A stretch of 64,000 nucleotides of DNA from Myxococcus guangdongensis (GCF_024198255.1 NZ_JAJVKW010000001.1:1116001-1180000), one strand, 5' to 3'. Positions 9,046 through 17,687 are shown, counted from the stretch's first letter. The notes: a model not told the origin generated them from the sequence alone. Program-made: numbers and translations.

Positions 9046-10449
9046 TCACGGGTCGAAGCGGATGATGCGCTCGATGCGGTACGTGTCCGTTGCGTCCAAC
9101 GGCCGGAGGAGCATCAGGTCCCCGCGCTGGCCCAGGGACAACGACTGACGTGCGGGCTGCGTGAGTCGAACGGTATCACCCGGCTTCGCGCCCTTGCCGG
9201 ACAGTGGCACCGCGAACAGACCCGCGCCGTCCACCGTCTCGACGGCGCCGAGGACGCGCAGATCTCCCAGCTCTTCAATCTTCCCCACGTGCGCCAACAC
9301 GGGCTTCTTGCCCTTGGCGCGCACGGCCCGGTTGACGGCGATGCCCACGTCGCCGGTGAAGGGCTTGCCATCCGCGCCGAACAGGCCGATGCCCTGGAGC
9401 AACAGATGGACGACGCCGGAGCTCTCGTTCTGGGGGATGGACTCGTAGCGCGAGACCTCCGCCGACTCGGCCCGGCCACTCGCGAGCGCGTCCAACGCCG
9501 TGGCCAATGCGACGAAGTTGAGCCGCACCAGGGGCTCGTCCGGCGGCAATGAGGTCCACGCCCCCGTCTCGATGAGCACCGAGGGTGTCCCCCAGCGCGT
9601 CATGTTGTCGCCGAAGGCCCGCGACTCGAAGCTGTCGTCGTAGCGCCCCACCTGTCCAGGCGCGAGCGGCTCCACCGCGTCGCGAATCACCGCGCAGACC
9701 TTCTTCGCGAGCAGACGCCCGGGGTTGTCGCTCCGCGCCTTGTCGAACGCGGCCGCGAGCACGGAGATGGACGCGGGCCGGCCCGTGTCCCCTACCCCGT
9801 GACGCCAGCCCTGGTTGTGCAGGTTGAAACCGATGAACGGCTGGAGCTCGTCGCGCAGCTTCTTGAGCGTCCTCGCCTCGGGCGTCTGGAGCGCGAGCGC
9901 GTCGCGGTTGATGTCGATGCCCTGCGCGTTGCGGCGCTGGAAGCGCTCGGCGCCATCCGGGTTGAGCATGGGCACCGCGTGGAGCGTGAGCGAGGACAGC
10001 AGCCTCGCCACCCAGGGTTCGTCCCGGTGTGTCCTCAGGTACTCGAGCAGGTCCAACAGCGCGGTGGTCGCCGTGGGCTCATCCCCGTGCATCTGCGACC
10101 AGAGCAGGACGTGACGCGAGCCCGTACCCAGCGCGACATGGTGGAGCGCGCGCCCCTCCACCGAGTGCCCCACCACTTCGAGCCGGAAGAAGTCAGGTGA
10201 ACGCGCCTTCAAGTCCTTCAGGTGCCGCGCCACGTCGGCGTGCCGGACGAGCGGCGCCACCGGGAGCGACTCGAGATGGACCTGGTCCCACCGCTCCGCG
10301 AGCGCGTGGGGTTCGGGGACGAGGACGACCGGAGAGGTGGACATGGGCGAGGCCACGGACTGCGCGGTTCGAGCGAGGGCCGGTGCGGGCACCAGCCCCC
10401 AACAACAGACGACGACACGAAGCAGACGACTGCGTCCACCCTGGACCAT
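9046..10449 (-). CDS. M14 family zinc carboxypeptidase
   Basis: 467 residues. An N-terminal hydrophobic stretch ending ALA suggests export. Zinc ligands are visible as HGDEP (H-x-x-E, near residue 140) and the later His in GFNLHNQG. The catalytic Glu lies in VLIETGAW. The INRDAL segment is typical of M14 substrate binding. After about residue 330 there is an extra region of about 135 residues, possibly a beta-sandwich cap, ending in a basic/aromatic tail. Likely a secreted or periplasmic peptidase acting on peptides or cell-wall peptides, which would suit a predatory or scavenging lifestyle. Confidence 0.85.
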   Translation of the reverse strand: MVQGGRSRLLRVVVCCWGLVPAPALARTAQSVASPMSTSPVVLVPEPHALAERWDQVHLESLPVAPLVRHADVARHLKDLKARSPDFFRLEVVGHSVEGRALHHVALGTGSRHVLLWSQMHGDEPTATTALLDLLEYLRTHRDEPWVARLLSSLTLHAVPMLNPDGAERFQRRNAQGIDINRDALALQTPEARTLKKLRDELQPFIGFNLHNQGWRHGVGDTGRPASISVLAAAFDKARSDNPGRLLAKKVCAVIRDAVEPLAPGQVGRYDDSFESRAFGDNMTRWGTPSVLIETGAWTSLPPDEPLVRLNFVALATALDALASGRAESAEVSRYESIPQNESSGVVHLLLQGIGLFGADGKPFTGDVGIAVNRAVRAKGKKPVLAHVGKIEELGDLRVLGAVETVDGAGLFAVPLSGKGAKPGDTVRLTQPARQSLSLGQRGDLMLLRPLDATDTYRIERIIRFDP

Positions 10450-10473
10450 GGCGCGCTCCGGTTCCTGGAGCCC

Positions 10474-10911
10474 TCAGGACTTCTGGGCAGGGTGCAGCAG
10501 TGTTTCGAGGAAGCGCAGGTACTTCGGGTCCTCCTGCTCGAAGATCTCCTTGTCCGCGCCCATGAAGGCCCGCGCCAGTTCATCACCGGCGCGCCGCATG
10601 TCTCCGAGCTCGAACTCGCACTGTCCCAGCCGCAGGTGGATGAACGGGTTGCCCAGGCCATCGGGCGCGTGGACGGCGTCCTTGAGCGCGGCGCGTGCTC
10701 GCGAGAACTCTCCCATCTGGAAGAGCGTGTCGCCGATGGCCGTGCAGACCCACGTGGTCGCCTCGTACTCCATCCATGGCTCGGGGATGAGCTGGAAGGC
10801 GGACTTGAAGGACCGCAGCGCCGCGGCGAGGTCTCCCTTCTCCGCGAGCTCATCTCCCTCGGCGCAGAGCGCCTGGATGCGCTCGTGGACCTCGTCCGGA
10901 ATCTCGGGCAT
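10474..10911 (-). CDS. small TPR-like protein
   Basis: 145 residues, all helical in appearance, with about three TPR-like helix pairs (GDLAAALRSFKSAFQLIPEP; GEFSRARAALKDAV; GDMRRAGDELARAFMGADK). No signal peptide. The closing motif FEQEDPKYLRFLETLL is reminiscent of small TPR proteins often found next to polymorphic toxin genes, but no toxin is next to it here. Lies 24 bp downstream of nothing co-directional except the carboxypeptidase, which follows it, so the two may be co-transcribed. Function unknown. Confidence 0.75.
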   Translation of the reverse strand: MPEIPDEVHERIQALCAEGDELAEKGDLAAALRSFKSAFQLIPEPWMEYEATTWVCTAIGDTLFQMGEFSRARAALKDAVHAPDGLGNPFIHLRLGQCEFELGDMRRAGDELARAFMGADKEIFEQEDPKYLRFLETLLHPAQKS

Positions 10912-10974
10912 GCGGACCTCACCTCACCGCCGGCGAGCACCGCCGTGCGCGACTGCGTATACCACCCTTCCCGG

Positions 10975-10992
10975 TGTGCAGCGCGCTGCACA
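10975..10992. promoter_or_regulatory. 18-bp perfect palindrome in divergent promoter region
   Basis: TGTGCAGCGCGCTGCACA reads the same on both strands. It sits in the 175-bp gap between the leftward TPR gene (start 10911) and the rightward DUF2157 gene (start 11087), where an operator for a dimeric repressor would be expected. No regulator gene is adjacent, so the partner is unknown. Confidence 0.45.
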
Positions 10993-11086
10993 ACCCGTGG
11001 GCAGGCGGCCATCCCACCGCGTGTCCCCGCGCCTTGTGCCGAGGAGAGCCCCCGGATGGGTACGACTCTTGGATAGACTGCGGAGC

Positions 11087-12094
11087 GTGCCGAAAGACCT
11101 GCTCGAACTCGATGCGACACCCGAGCGACTGCGCGCGCTCACCGAGGCCCGCGTCATTCCTCCCGAAGCCCTGGAGCGCGCGCTCGCCCTCTCCACGGCC
11201 TCTCCGACGCCCGACGCGTGGCGGCGCTTCGTGTCCACCGTGCTGCTCGGCCTCGGCGCGCTGCTGCTGCTCTCCGGCGTCATCTACTTCTTCGCCTACA
11301 ACTGGGCGGAGATGCACCGCTTCGCCAAGCTGGGGCTCATCGGCGTCGGCATCCTCGGCACCGCGCTGCTCTCGCGCAGACTCGGCGACACGCTCGCCGG
11401 ACAGTGCAGCCTGTTCGCCTCGGCGGTCCTCGTCGGCGCGATGCTCGCCGTCTACGGACAGGCGTATCAAACGGGCGCGGACGCGTTCGAGCTGTTCGTC
11501 GGCTGGGCCGCGCTCATCCTGCCCTGGGTGCTCGCGGCGCGCTTCGCGCCCCTGTGGCTGCTCCTCCTCGTGCTCGCGAACACCGGCATCGCGCTCTTCC
11601 AGGACCAGGTCCTCGGCGGTGGCGACGACGCGAAGGGCTGGCTCGCCGTGGTGCTCGGGTTGCTCAATGGCCTGGCGTGGGCCACCCACGAACACTTCGC
11701 CAACCGGGGCGTCTCCTGGCTCCAGGGGCGCTGGCTGCCTCGCGTCCTCGCGACGATGGGCGTGCTGCCCCTGCTTGCCGTCGGCACGTCGTTCATCATC
11801 ATCCCCGACGAGGTGGGACTCAGCGGGCTCACCGCCCTGGTGCTGCTCCTCGGGACCTTCGCCGCGGAGTACGCGCTCCACCGGCACCTGCGCGGCGAGC
11901 TGTTCCTGCTCACCCTCGGTGCGCTCTCGGTGATGACGCTCGTGACGACGGGCCTGGGCCGCGTGGTGTTCGAGGGCACGAAGGACGAGCTGGGACTCTT
12001 CATCCTCCCCATCTTCATCATCATCCAGGTGGCCATCGCCGTCAGTTGGCTGCGCGCCGAGGCCCGCGCCACGGGCGCCTCCGAGGAGTCCTGA
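11087..12094 (+). CDS. DUF2157 membrane protein
   Basis: 335 residues from GTG 11087; a TTG at 11069 in the same frame is an alternative and neither has a strong ribosome site. A short soluble N-terminus with the DUF2157 signature (ALTEARVIPPEALERAL) is followed by about ten hydrophobic segments starting at residue 48 (FVSTVLLGLGALLLLSGVIY, then FAYNWAEM). This family is commonly followed by DUF4401 and GDYXXLXY genes, exactly as here. The function of the trio is unknown. The stop is 1 bp before the next ATG. Confidence 0.85.
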   Translation: MPKDLLELDATPERLRALTEARVIPPEALERALALSTASPTPDAWRRFVSTVLLGLGALLLLSGVIYFFAYNWAEMHRFAKLGLIGVGILGTALLSRRLGDTLAGQCSLFASAVLVGAMLAVYGQAYQTGADAFELFVGWAALILPWVLAARFAPLWLLLLVLANTGIALFQDQVLGGGDDAKGWLAVVLGLLNGLAWATHEHFANRGVSWLQGRWLPRVLATMGVLPLLAVGTSFIIIPDEVGLSGLTALVLLLGTFAAEYALHRHLRGELFLLTLGALSVMTLVTTGLGRVVFEGTKDELGLFILPIFIIIQVAIAVSWLRAEARATGASEES

Positions 12095-12095
12095 C

Positions 12096-13190
12096 ATGTC
12101 CCTGCGCCCGTCCATCCAACAGGTCCTCGAGGGTCTGCGAAGCGAAGGTCAGGTCGATGAGCTCGCCGAGGCCCGCGCCCGCGCGACGCTCGAGGTGCAC
12201 CAGCGCACCAGCACCGCCTCGCCCTGGTTCGTGAAGGCCTTCGCCGCCTTCGGCGCCTGGCTGTCCGCGATCTTCCTGGTGAGCTTCTTCGTCTGCGTGG
12301 GACTCTGGAAGGAAGAGGAGGTCTTCTCGGGGGTCGGCCTCGTCCTCGTCATCGCCGCCGTCGCGCTCCGACGCACCATCCAGGGCGTGTTCCTCGAGCA
12401 GCTCACGCTCGCGGTGACGCTGGCTGGCGTGGGCATGGCAGCGACCGGGGTCGCTCATTTCGGCTCGGACCTCGCCGGTGTCGGAGCCCTCCTCGTCATC
12501 AGCCTGGCCCTGCTCTTCGTCTATCCGGACGCCACGCTGCGCTTCCTCGCCACGCTCGGCGCGGCAGGGGCAAGCTTCTACCTCCTGATGGAGCTGGTGC
12601 CGGGCCCGGGGATGGACCTGTGCATCCTCGCGTGCGCTGCGCTCCTCTACTGGCTCTTCCTCCACCAGGCACGGCTGAGAACGGGCAGGCTCGGTGACCT
12701 CGTCGGCCCCGTCGCTTTCGGGCTCGCCTGCGGTCTACCCGCCGCGATGGTCACGCGCGTTTCGCATTTCCTCCTCACCCCCGACCTGCATGAGTCGCTG
12801 CCAATGCCCCTGCTCACACTGGGCCTCACCGCGCTCACCCTCGTCACGGCGTGGCAGGTCATGAGGGAGCACGACCTGCCGCCCTCGGGCCCCCAAGGCG
12901 CGGCCGTCTTCGCCGCGCTCACGCTCGTCGCCGTCCTCACCGCTCAAACCCCTGCGGTCATCACCTCGGTGGGCCTCTTGGTGCTCGGCTTCCATCGGCG
13001 CAGCAGCCTGATGGTGGGCATCGCCACTGCGTTCCTGCTCGCCTCGGGCACCTGGTACTACTACGACATGAGCGTCACCTTGCTCGCCAAGGCGCTCGCG
13101 CTCATGGGCAGCGGGGTCATCCTGCTCGGCCTCCGACTCTTCCTCTCGCGCCGCTTTCCCCAGACGCCGTCCACCGTGGAGGCACGCTGA
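12096..13190 (+). CDS. DUF4401-type polytopic membrane protein
   Basis: 364 residues with a soluble N-terminal segment of about 45 residues and roughly ten transmembrane stretches from residue 47 (FAAFGAWLSAIFLVSFFVCVG) onward. It matches the DUF4401 partner seen next to DUF2157. The start lies 1 bp after the previous stop, and its stop overlaps the next start as TGATG, so the three genes form a coupled operon. Confidence 0.8.
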   Translation: MSLRPSIQQVLEGLRSEGQVDELAEARARATLEVHQRTSTASPWFVKAFAAFGAWLSAIFLVSFFVCVGLWKEEEVFSGVGLVLVIAAVALRRTIQGVFLEQLTLAVTLAGVGMAATGVAHFGSDLAGVGALLVISLALLFVYPDATLRFLATLGAAGASFYLLMELVPGPGMDLCILACAALLYWLFLHQARLRTGRLGDLVGPVAFGLACGLPAAMVTRVSHFLLTPDLHESLPMPLLTLGLTALTLVTAWQVMREHDLPPSGPQGAAVFAALTLVAVLTAQTPAVITSVGLLVLGFHRRSSLMVGIATAFLLASGTWYYYDMSVTLLAKALALMGSGVILLGLRLFLSRRFPQTPSTVEAR

Positions 13191-13852
13191 TGCGCTCGAC
13201 CCTCTTCTTCGTCGGATTGCTGCTCGCGCTCGCCGTGCCGCTGGGCCTCGTCGTCCAGAAGGAGCGAGTGCTCTCCACCGGCAAGGGCATCCTGCTGGAG
13301 CTCGCGCCCAGGGACCCGCGCTCGCTGATGCAGGGCGATTACATGGTGCTCGACTACGCACTCACCCGGGACCTCAACGACAAGCGCGAGTCGTTTCCCC
13401 ACGACGGCGTGCTCGTGTTGAAGCTTGATGGCGATGGTGTGGGGACCTTCGCGCGCATGGACTCGCCCGATGTCCCGCTGGCGCCTGACGAGCACAGGCT
13501 GCGCTACCGCATCCGGGACAGCCGCTTCCGACTGGGCGCGGAGTCCTTCTTCTTCCAGGAGGGCCACGCCGGGCGATACCAGCGCGCGCGCTACGCGGAG
13601 CTGAAGACCGCCGACAACGGCAACAGCGTCCTCGCGGGCCTGCGCGACAAGGAACGGCAGCCGCTTGGCGCCGACTCCGCGGAAGACGTCGACGCGACGG
13701 CCATTACCGACACTCCCGACGACGTCGATGCGAACTCCATCATCGATGCGCCCACCACGGTCGATGCGCCGACCATCGACAGCCCCACCGAGGCCGACGC
13801 GGCCACCCACGTCGGCGCTCCCGCCGACGCGTCGCCCGCTGTCATCGAGTAA
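13190..13852 (+). CDS. GDYXXLXY domain protein with Asp/Ala/Thr-rich tail
   Basis: 220 residues from ATG 13190. The N-terminal helix (residues 4-20) is a signal anchor or signal peptide. The signature GDYMVLDY fits the family motif GDYxxLxY. The family is expected to be periplasmic and to act with DUF2157/DUF4401 membrane proteins. Unusual here is an added tail of about 55 residues (from about residue 163) made of degenerate repeats such as EDVDATAITD, DDVDANSIID and TTVDAPTID. The tail has no hydrophobic segment and is probably disordered. Confidence 0.85.
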   Translation: MRSTLFFVGLLLALAVPLGLVVQKERVLSTGKGILLELAPRDPRSLMQGDYMVLDYALTRDLNDKRESFPHDGVLVLKLDGDGVGTFARMDSPDVPLAPDEHRLRYRIRDSRFRLGAESFFFQEGHAGRYQRARYAELKTADNGNSVLAGLRDKERQPLGADSAEDVDATAITDTPDDVDANSIIDAPTTVDAPTIDSPTEADAATHVGAPADASPAVIE

Positions 13853-13956
13853 CCCTCCCGAGGGCTGCCTCCCGACAACGGCGCAGCCTGCGCATCATCC
13901 ACCAACCCGCGCGGGGCTTGCGCCGCATCCCCGCTGTCGCCCCGTCCCCCTCGGGA

Positions 13957-13985
13957 TTGACTCCCGAGCGGGTTTCGCGCATCAT
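13957..13985 (+). promoter_or_regulatory. candidate promoter of heme oxygenase unit
   Basis: TTGACT, 17 bp, then CATCAT gives a fair -35/-10 pair upstream of the small Cys-rich gene at 14036. The Fur-like site starts 5 bp after the -10, where a repressor would block initiation. Confidence 0.45.
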
Positions 13986-13989
13986 CATG

Positions 13990-14020
13990 TTGATTTCGAT
14001 AATCAAAATCAAAATCATCA
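13990..14020. promoter_or_regulatory. Fur-box-like operator
   Basis: An AT-rich island in otherwise GC-rich DNA contains the inverted repeat TTGATTTCGATAATCAA (13990-14006), continuing into AATCAAAATCATCA as repeated hexamers of the GATAAT/CAAAAT/CATCA kind. This resembles the classical Fur box (arrays of GATAAT-like hexamers). Its position over the expected transcription start and the downstream heme oxygenase gene support iron-dependent repression. Binding is inferred, not shown. Confidence 0.6.
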
Positions 14021-14035
14021 AGAAGGAGACACGCG

Positions 14036-14290
14036 ATGCTCGGTCAGGGATGCGGCAAGAGGGTGCTCGCGCGGGGGCCATGCGCCGAGGTGACGCGTTG
14101 CACCTGTGGTCACATCCATCTGGCGATGGGGCCGGTGACGATTCGTGTCGAAGAGGAAGTGCTGCGCGCCATCGGCATGACGCTGGTCGAGGCGGTGCAC
14201 AACCTGGATGAGCCCGAGCGCTCGCACGCGGACGACGCGGAGAGCGCGCCGTCGATGCAGTCCCCGACGTTCGGCGGGTGGAAGCAGTGA
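14036..14290 (+). CDS. small Cys/His-rich protein upstream of heme oxygenase
   Basis: 84 residues from ATG 14036 with an ideal ribosome site AAGGAG at 14023-14028 (7-nt spacing). The N-terminal third has four Cys and two His (CGK, PCAEV, RCTCGHIH), followed by a short strand-helix part (GPVTIRVEEEVLRAIGMTLVEAV). The spacing suggests a metal or heme site, but I do not recognise a named family. Its stop overlaps one possible GTG start of the heme oxygenase gene, so the two are coupled and presumably act in the same iron/heme response. Confidence 0.8.
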   Translation: MLGQGCGKRVLARGPCAEVTRCTCGHIHLAMGPVTIRVEEEVLRAIGMTLVEAVHNLDEPERSHADDAESAPSMQSPTFGGWKQ

Positions 14291-15102
14291 GCGGCACCAC
14301 GGGGACGTTGCGTCTGCCGCGCAACGAGCAGTCCGCGCGCGTGCGTCGGCTGAGCGAGAGCGAGGCGGAGGCCCTCCAGCCGGTGGCCCCCACCTCCGCG
14401 CCGCTGTCCGTGCTGCTCACGGAAGGCACGGCGCGAGCCCACGAGCAGGCCGAGCGCTCGGTGTTCCTCCAGTCGCTCTTCGGCGGCACGTGGGAAGGCG
14501 TCTATGGCCAGTACGTCCGCGCCCAGCACTACGTCAGCTACCTGCGCCAGCTCCACATGCTCTACGCGACGTACGAGAGCGTGCTGCCCCACGCCGCGCG
14601 CACGTCGCTGACGCCCGTGCTGCTGATGCCGGAGCTGCGGCGCGCGGACGCGCTGGAGGCGGACCTGGCGTACTTCTGCGGCGAGACGCGCACGGAGACC
14701 TTCGCGTGCGTGGAGACGCGCCTGCACGCCGAGCGTCTGCGCGAGGTGGCCGAGGACGCGCCGCACCTGCTCGTCGCGCACGTCTACGCGCGGTGCGTGT
14801 TGGACCTGTTCACCGCGCCGGAGCGGGCGGGCATCGTCGCCAGCGCCTTCGAGCTCGAGGACTCCCGAGGCACGCTGTTCCACGGCTCCGCCACGCCCGG
14901 CGAGCTGACGGCGCTGCGCGTGCGGCTGCACTCGCGCATCGACGGCCTGGAGCTGGAAGAAGACGAGGCGCGCGAAATCATCCAGGAGGCGCGCATGGCC
15001 TTCCGGCTCCAGGCGCTCGTGTGCGACGAGCTGGCCCGGGGCGCGACGGGAATCTCCCCGCCGTCGGGTGGCTACCGGGGCGGGTTCAGCGCCTCCCAGT
15101 AG
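14278..15102 (+). CDS. heme oxygenase (biliverdin-producing type)
   Basis: 274 residues from GTG 14278; GTG 14287, which overlaps the upstream stop as GTGA, is equally likely (271 residues). The proximal-His motif of heme oxygenases is seen as ARAHEQAERS (His near residue 55), followed by helices with YVRAQHYVSYLRQL and the distal segment VAHVYARCVLDL. The usual DLSGGQ glycine-rich motif is not conserved (LDLFTAPE), so the distal pocket may differ. Heme oxygenases open heme to biliverdin, CO and iron using a reductant. Behind a Fur-like site it would release iron from heme during starvation, or feed biliverdin to phytochromes. Confidence 0.8.
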   Translation: MEAVSGTTGTLRLPRNEQSARVRRLSESEAEALQPVAPTSAPLSVLLTEGTARAHEQAERSVFLQSLFGGTWEGVYGQYVRAQHYVSYLRQLHMLYATYESVLPHAARTSLTPVLLMPELRRADALEADLAYFCGETRTETFACVETRLHAERLREVAEDAPHLLVAHVYARCVLDLFTAPERAGIVASAFELEDSRGTLFHGSATPGELTALRVRLHSRIDGLELEEDEAREIIQEARMAFRLQALVCDELARGATGISPPSGGYRGGFSASQ

Positions 15103-15884
15103 TTGGGCAGTCCGCGCAGGTGGTTGCCGCCGTCCACGTCCAGGCTCTCGCCCGTCATCCAGGCGGAGTCGTCGGAGCACAGGAACATCACCACCCGCGC
15201 CACCTCGTCCGCCAAGGCATGCGCGCGCCCCAGCGGCGTGCGCGCCAACAGCTCGCGGTGCATCGTCGGCCCCTCGATGAAGGCCGCGGCCTGGGGCGTG
15301 TGGGTGGCGCCCGGGGCGACGACATTCACGCGGATGTTGTGACGCCCCAGCTCCAGCGCCGCCGCGCGTGAGAGCTGGGCGAGCGCCGCCTTCGACGCGC
15401 TGTAGTGCCCCAAGCCCTCCGACACCACCGTCTGGCACAGCGACGAGACATTCACGACCGCGCCCGGTTGTCCCCGGGCGATGAGCGCGCGGGCGAAGGT
15501 CTTCAGGCAGAGGAAGGGCCCCTTCAGGTTCACCGCGAACAGCCTGTCCAGTTCGTCCTCGGGCAGGTCCATCAGCAGTGACAGCGACACCGTGCCCGCG
15601 TTGTTCACCAGGATGCCGGGCAGCCCCAGCTCGCGCGTGGCGAGCTCGTGGGCACGGTGGACGTCGTCCACCCGACACACGTCTCCGGCGAAGGGCACGG
15701 CGCGCGCGCGGCCCTCCGCCTCGCGGTTGAGACGTTCGGCCGCCTCCACCACCTTCGTCTCCGTGCGTCCGAAAACGAGCACGTGGGTGCCCTCGCGCAT
15801 GAGCCGCGAGGCGACGGCCAGACCGATTCCCTGCGCGCCACCGGTGACGATGGCGCATTGTGAGAGGAGCTTCACTGTTCTCAC
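15072..15884 (-). CDS. SDR family oxidoreductase
   Basis: 270 residues from GTG 15884; GTG 15875 has a better purine-rich upstream region. Rossmann motif TGGAQGIG, NNAG, catalytic Ser in VNVSSLC and YSASK catalytic pair are intact, with the closing DVDGG typical of classical 3-ketoacyl-reductase-like SDRs. Substrate cannot be told. Its last 31 bp overlap the end of the convergent heme oxygenase gene. Confidence 0.88.
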   Translation of the reverse strand: MRTVKLLSQCAIVTGGAQGIGLAVASRLMREGTHVLVFGRTETKVVEAAERLNREAEGRARAVPFAGDVCRVDDVHRAHELATRELGLPGILVNNAGTVSLSLLMDLPEDELDRLFAVNLKGPFLCLKTFARALIARGQPGAVVNVSSLCQTVVSEGLGHYSASKAALAQLSRAAALELGRHNIRVNVVAPGATHTPQAAAFIEGPTMHRELLARTPLGRAHALADEVARVVMFLCSDDSAWMTGESLDVDGGNHLRGLPNYWEALNPPR

Positions 15885-15962
15885 CCCCGAGTGTCGTGTC
15901 TCTCGGAAGCTAGCAACGGCTCCTCTCAGCGAGCATTGTACCGCGGGCCACTTGGCGCCGGC

Positions 15963-17687
15963 TCAGGCCGCCTCGTCCTCGGAGAGCAGGTCCGCGAACG
16001 GCGAGGCGTCCTCCCCCAGTGCCTTGTAGAGCGCCTCCACCTTTTCCAGCTCGCGCTTGAGCGCCTTGTGGTGGTTGCGGTTCTTCACCAGGCTCTCGCG
16101 CCCCAACAGCTTGAAGCCGTCGTCGCGCCCCACCTGCCGGATGGCCACGCCCAGCACCAGTCCACGGAACGCGTCCGCGAGGTCCAGGTCCAGGGGCGCG
16201 TTGCGACGGCGCGCCTCCGCGACGAAGGCCTGGGCCGCCGCCTTCAGCGCGTCCGGCAAGGGCTTGCCACCCGGCGCCTGCTCGTAGTCGAGCGCGCGCG
16301 CCACGTGCTTCTCGTGGAGCACCAGCTCACCACCGGACACGGCGTGCTCCACCATGGCCAGCGTGTACGCACGGCGGACGATGTTGTCGAGCTGACGCAG
16401 GTTGCCCGGCCACGCGCTGCCGACGAGCAGCCGCTCCGCGTCCGGCGTCACGCGCGCGTTGCCCTCGGGGGAGCGCTCGCGGTGGCGGCGCTTCACCATG
16501 TACTGGGCCCAGAGCGGGATTTCGTCCTGACGCTCCTGCAGCGCGGGCATGCGCACCGGCAACACGTTGACGCGGTAGTAGAGGTCCTCGCGGAAGCGGC
16601 CCGCGCGCACCTCGGCGTGCAGGTCCGCGTTGGTGCCGATGATGAAGCGCACGTCCGCCTGACGCTCACCGGTGCCCTCGCCCAGCGGGCGGTAGCTGCG
16701 CGACTCCAACAGGTGCAGCAGGCCCGCCTGCGCCTTGAGCGACAGCTTGTCGATTTCGTCGATGAACAGCGTGCCGCCGTCCGCGCGCGCCACGCTGCCG
16801 GGCGCGTCACGCACCGCGCCCGTGAAGGCGCCCTTCTTCCAGCCGAAGAGCTCCGCCATCTGGAGGTCCTCGGGCACCGTCACCAGGTCCAACGTCTCGA
16901 AGGGCTTGCCCCGACGGTTGGAGCGCTCGTGGCACCAGCGCGCCAGCCGCGACTTGCCCGCGCCCGTCGCGCCGCTGATGAGGATGGTCTCGTCCTGCAG
17001 CGCGAAGACGCGCAGGATGGGCAGCAGCTCCGCCATGGAGCGGCCCACCACCGGCAGGTACTCGTCCACCTCCGGAGTCGCCACCGGACGCTGCGGCAGG
17101 CCGGCCAGGTACGGCGCCGCCACGTCCGCCAACAGCTGGAGCCGCTCGCCGGACTCGCGCCAGACGAACTCCTGCCCCATGGCGGCCAGGCAGTCCGCCT
17201 CCAGGGAGATCATCCCCTCGATGCTGCCGCCCGGCGTGCGCAGGGGCAGCACGCACACGTGCGTGGCGTGACGGCCCAGGAAGCGCTGACGGCTCTCGTT
17301 GCTGTGGAACCCCGCGAGCCCCGGGTCACCCGTCACCGGGGCGTCCGGCGCGTGCGGCTGCACCGTGCCCACGTTGACGTCGATGGACACCGCGCAGCGG
17401 TGCTCCACCACCGCCCTCCACGCCGTGGCCGACGTGAAGAAGGGGGTCCCCACACTCGCATCCGTAATCTCAGTGGCGCCCACATCCAGCGCGGCCAGGC
17501 GGCGGTAGGCTTCCCCCGGGCGCAAGTGGACGATTCCGCGAAGCACGCGGGCGCGGGCTGCGTACCGACTGGACGCAACGGCGTCCTGCGCCACGGCCAA
17601 CATGTGCTTGAGGGTGGTGGTCGCCGCGGTCTCGAAATCCTTCGCCCCCCGCAGCGCGCTCATGAGCTGCGGCATCTCCTCGTGCAT
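15963..17687 (-). CDS. GAF-domain sigma-54-dependent activator
   Basis: 574 residues. ATG 17687 is chosen because GGAGG lies 7 nt upstream (17695-17699); the upstream ATG 17711 lacks this. Residues 30-190 look like a GAF sensor domain. The AAA+ domain has Walker A GATGAGKS (about residue 236), the sigma-54 contact loop GAFTGA (about 285), Walker B GTLFIDEID (about 307) and the WPGNLRQLDN segment. The C-terminus (residues 470-574) contains RESLVKNRNHHKALKRELEK, a likely DNA-binding helix region but not a standard Fis domain. No receiver domain, so the signal is probably a ligand of GAF. Target promoters are unknown; the divergent kinase is a candidate. Confidence 0.9.
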   Translation of the reverse strand: MHEEMPQLMSALRGAKDFETAATTTLKHMLAVAQDAVASSRYAARARVLRGIVHLRPGEAYRRLAALDVGATEITDASVGTPFFTSATAWRAVVEHRCAVSIDVNVGTVQPHAPDAPVTGDPGLAGFHSNESRQRFLGRHATHVCVLPLRTPGGSIEGMISLEADCLAAMGQEFVWRESGERLQLLADVAAPYLAGLPQRPVATPEVDEYLPVVGRSMAELLPILRVFALQDETILISGATGAGKSRLARWCHERSNRRGKPFETLDLVTVPEDLQMAELFGWKKGAFTGAVRDAPGSVARADGGTLFIDEIDKLSLKAQAGLLHLLESRSYRPLGEGTGERQADVRFIIGTNADLHAEVRAGRFREDLYYRVNVLPVRMPALQERQDEIPLWAQYMVKRRHRERSPEGNARVTPDAERLLVGSAWPGNLRQLDNIVRRAYTLAMVEHAVSGGELVLHEKHVARALDYEQAPGGKPLPDALKAAAQAFVAEARRRNAPLDLDLADAFRGLVLGVAIRQVGRDDGFKLLGRESLVKNRNHHKALKRELEKVEALYKALGEDASPFADLLSEDEAA

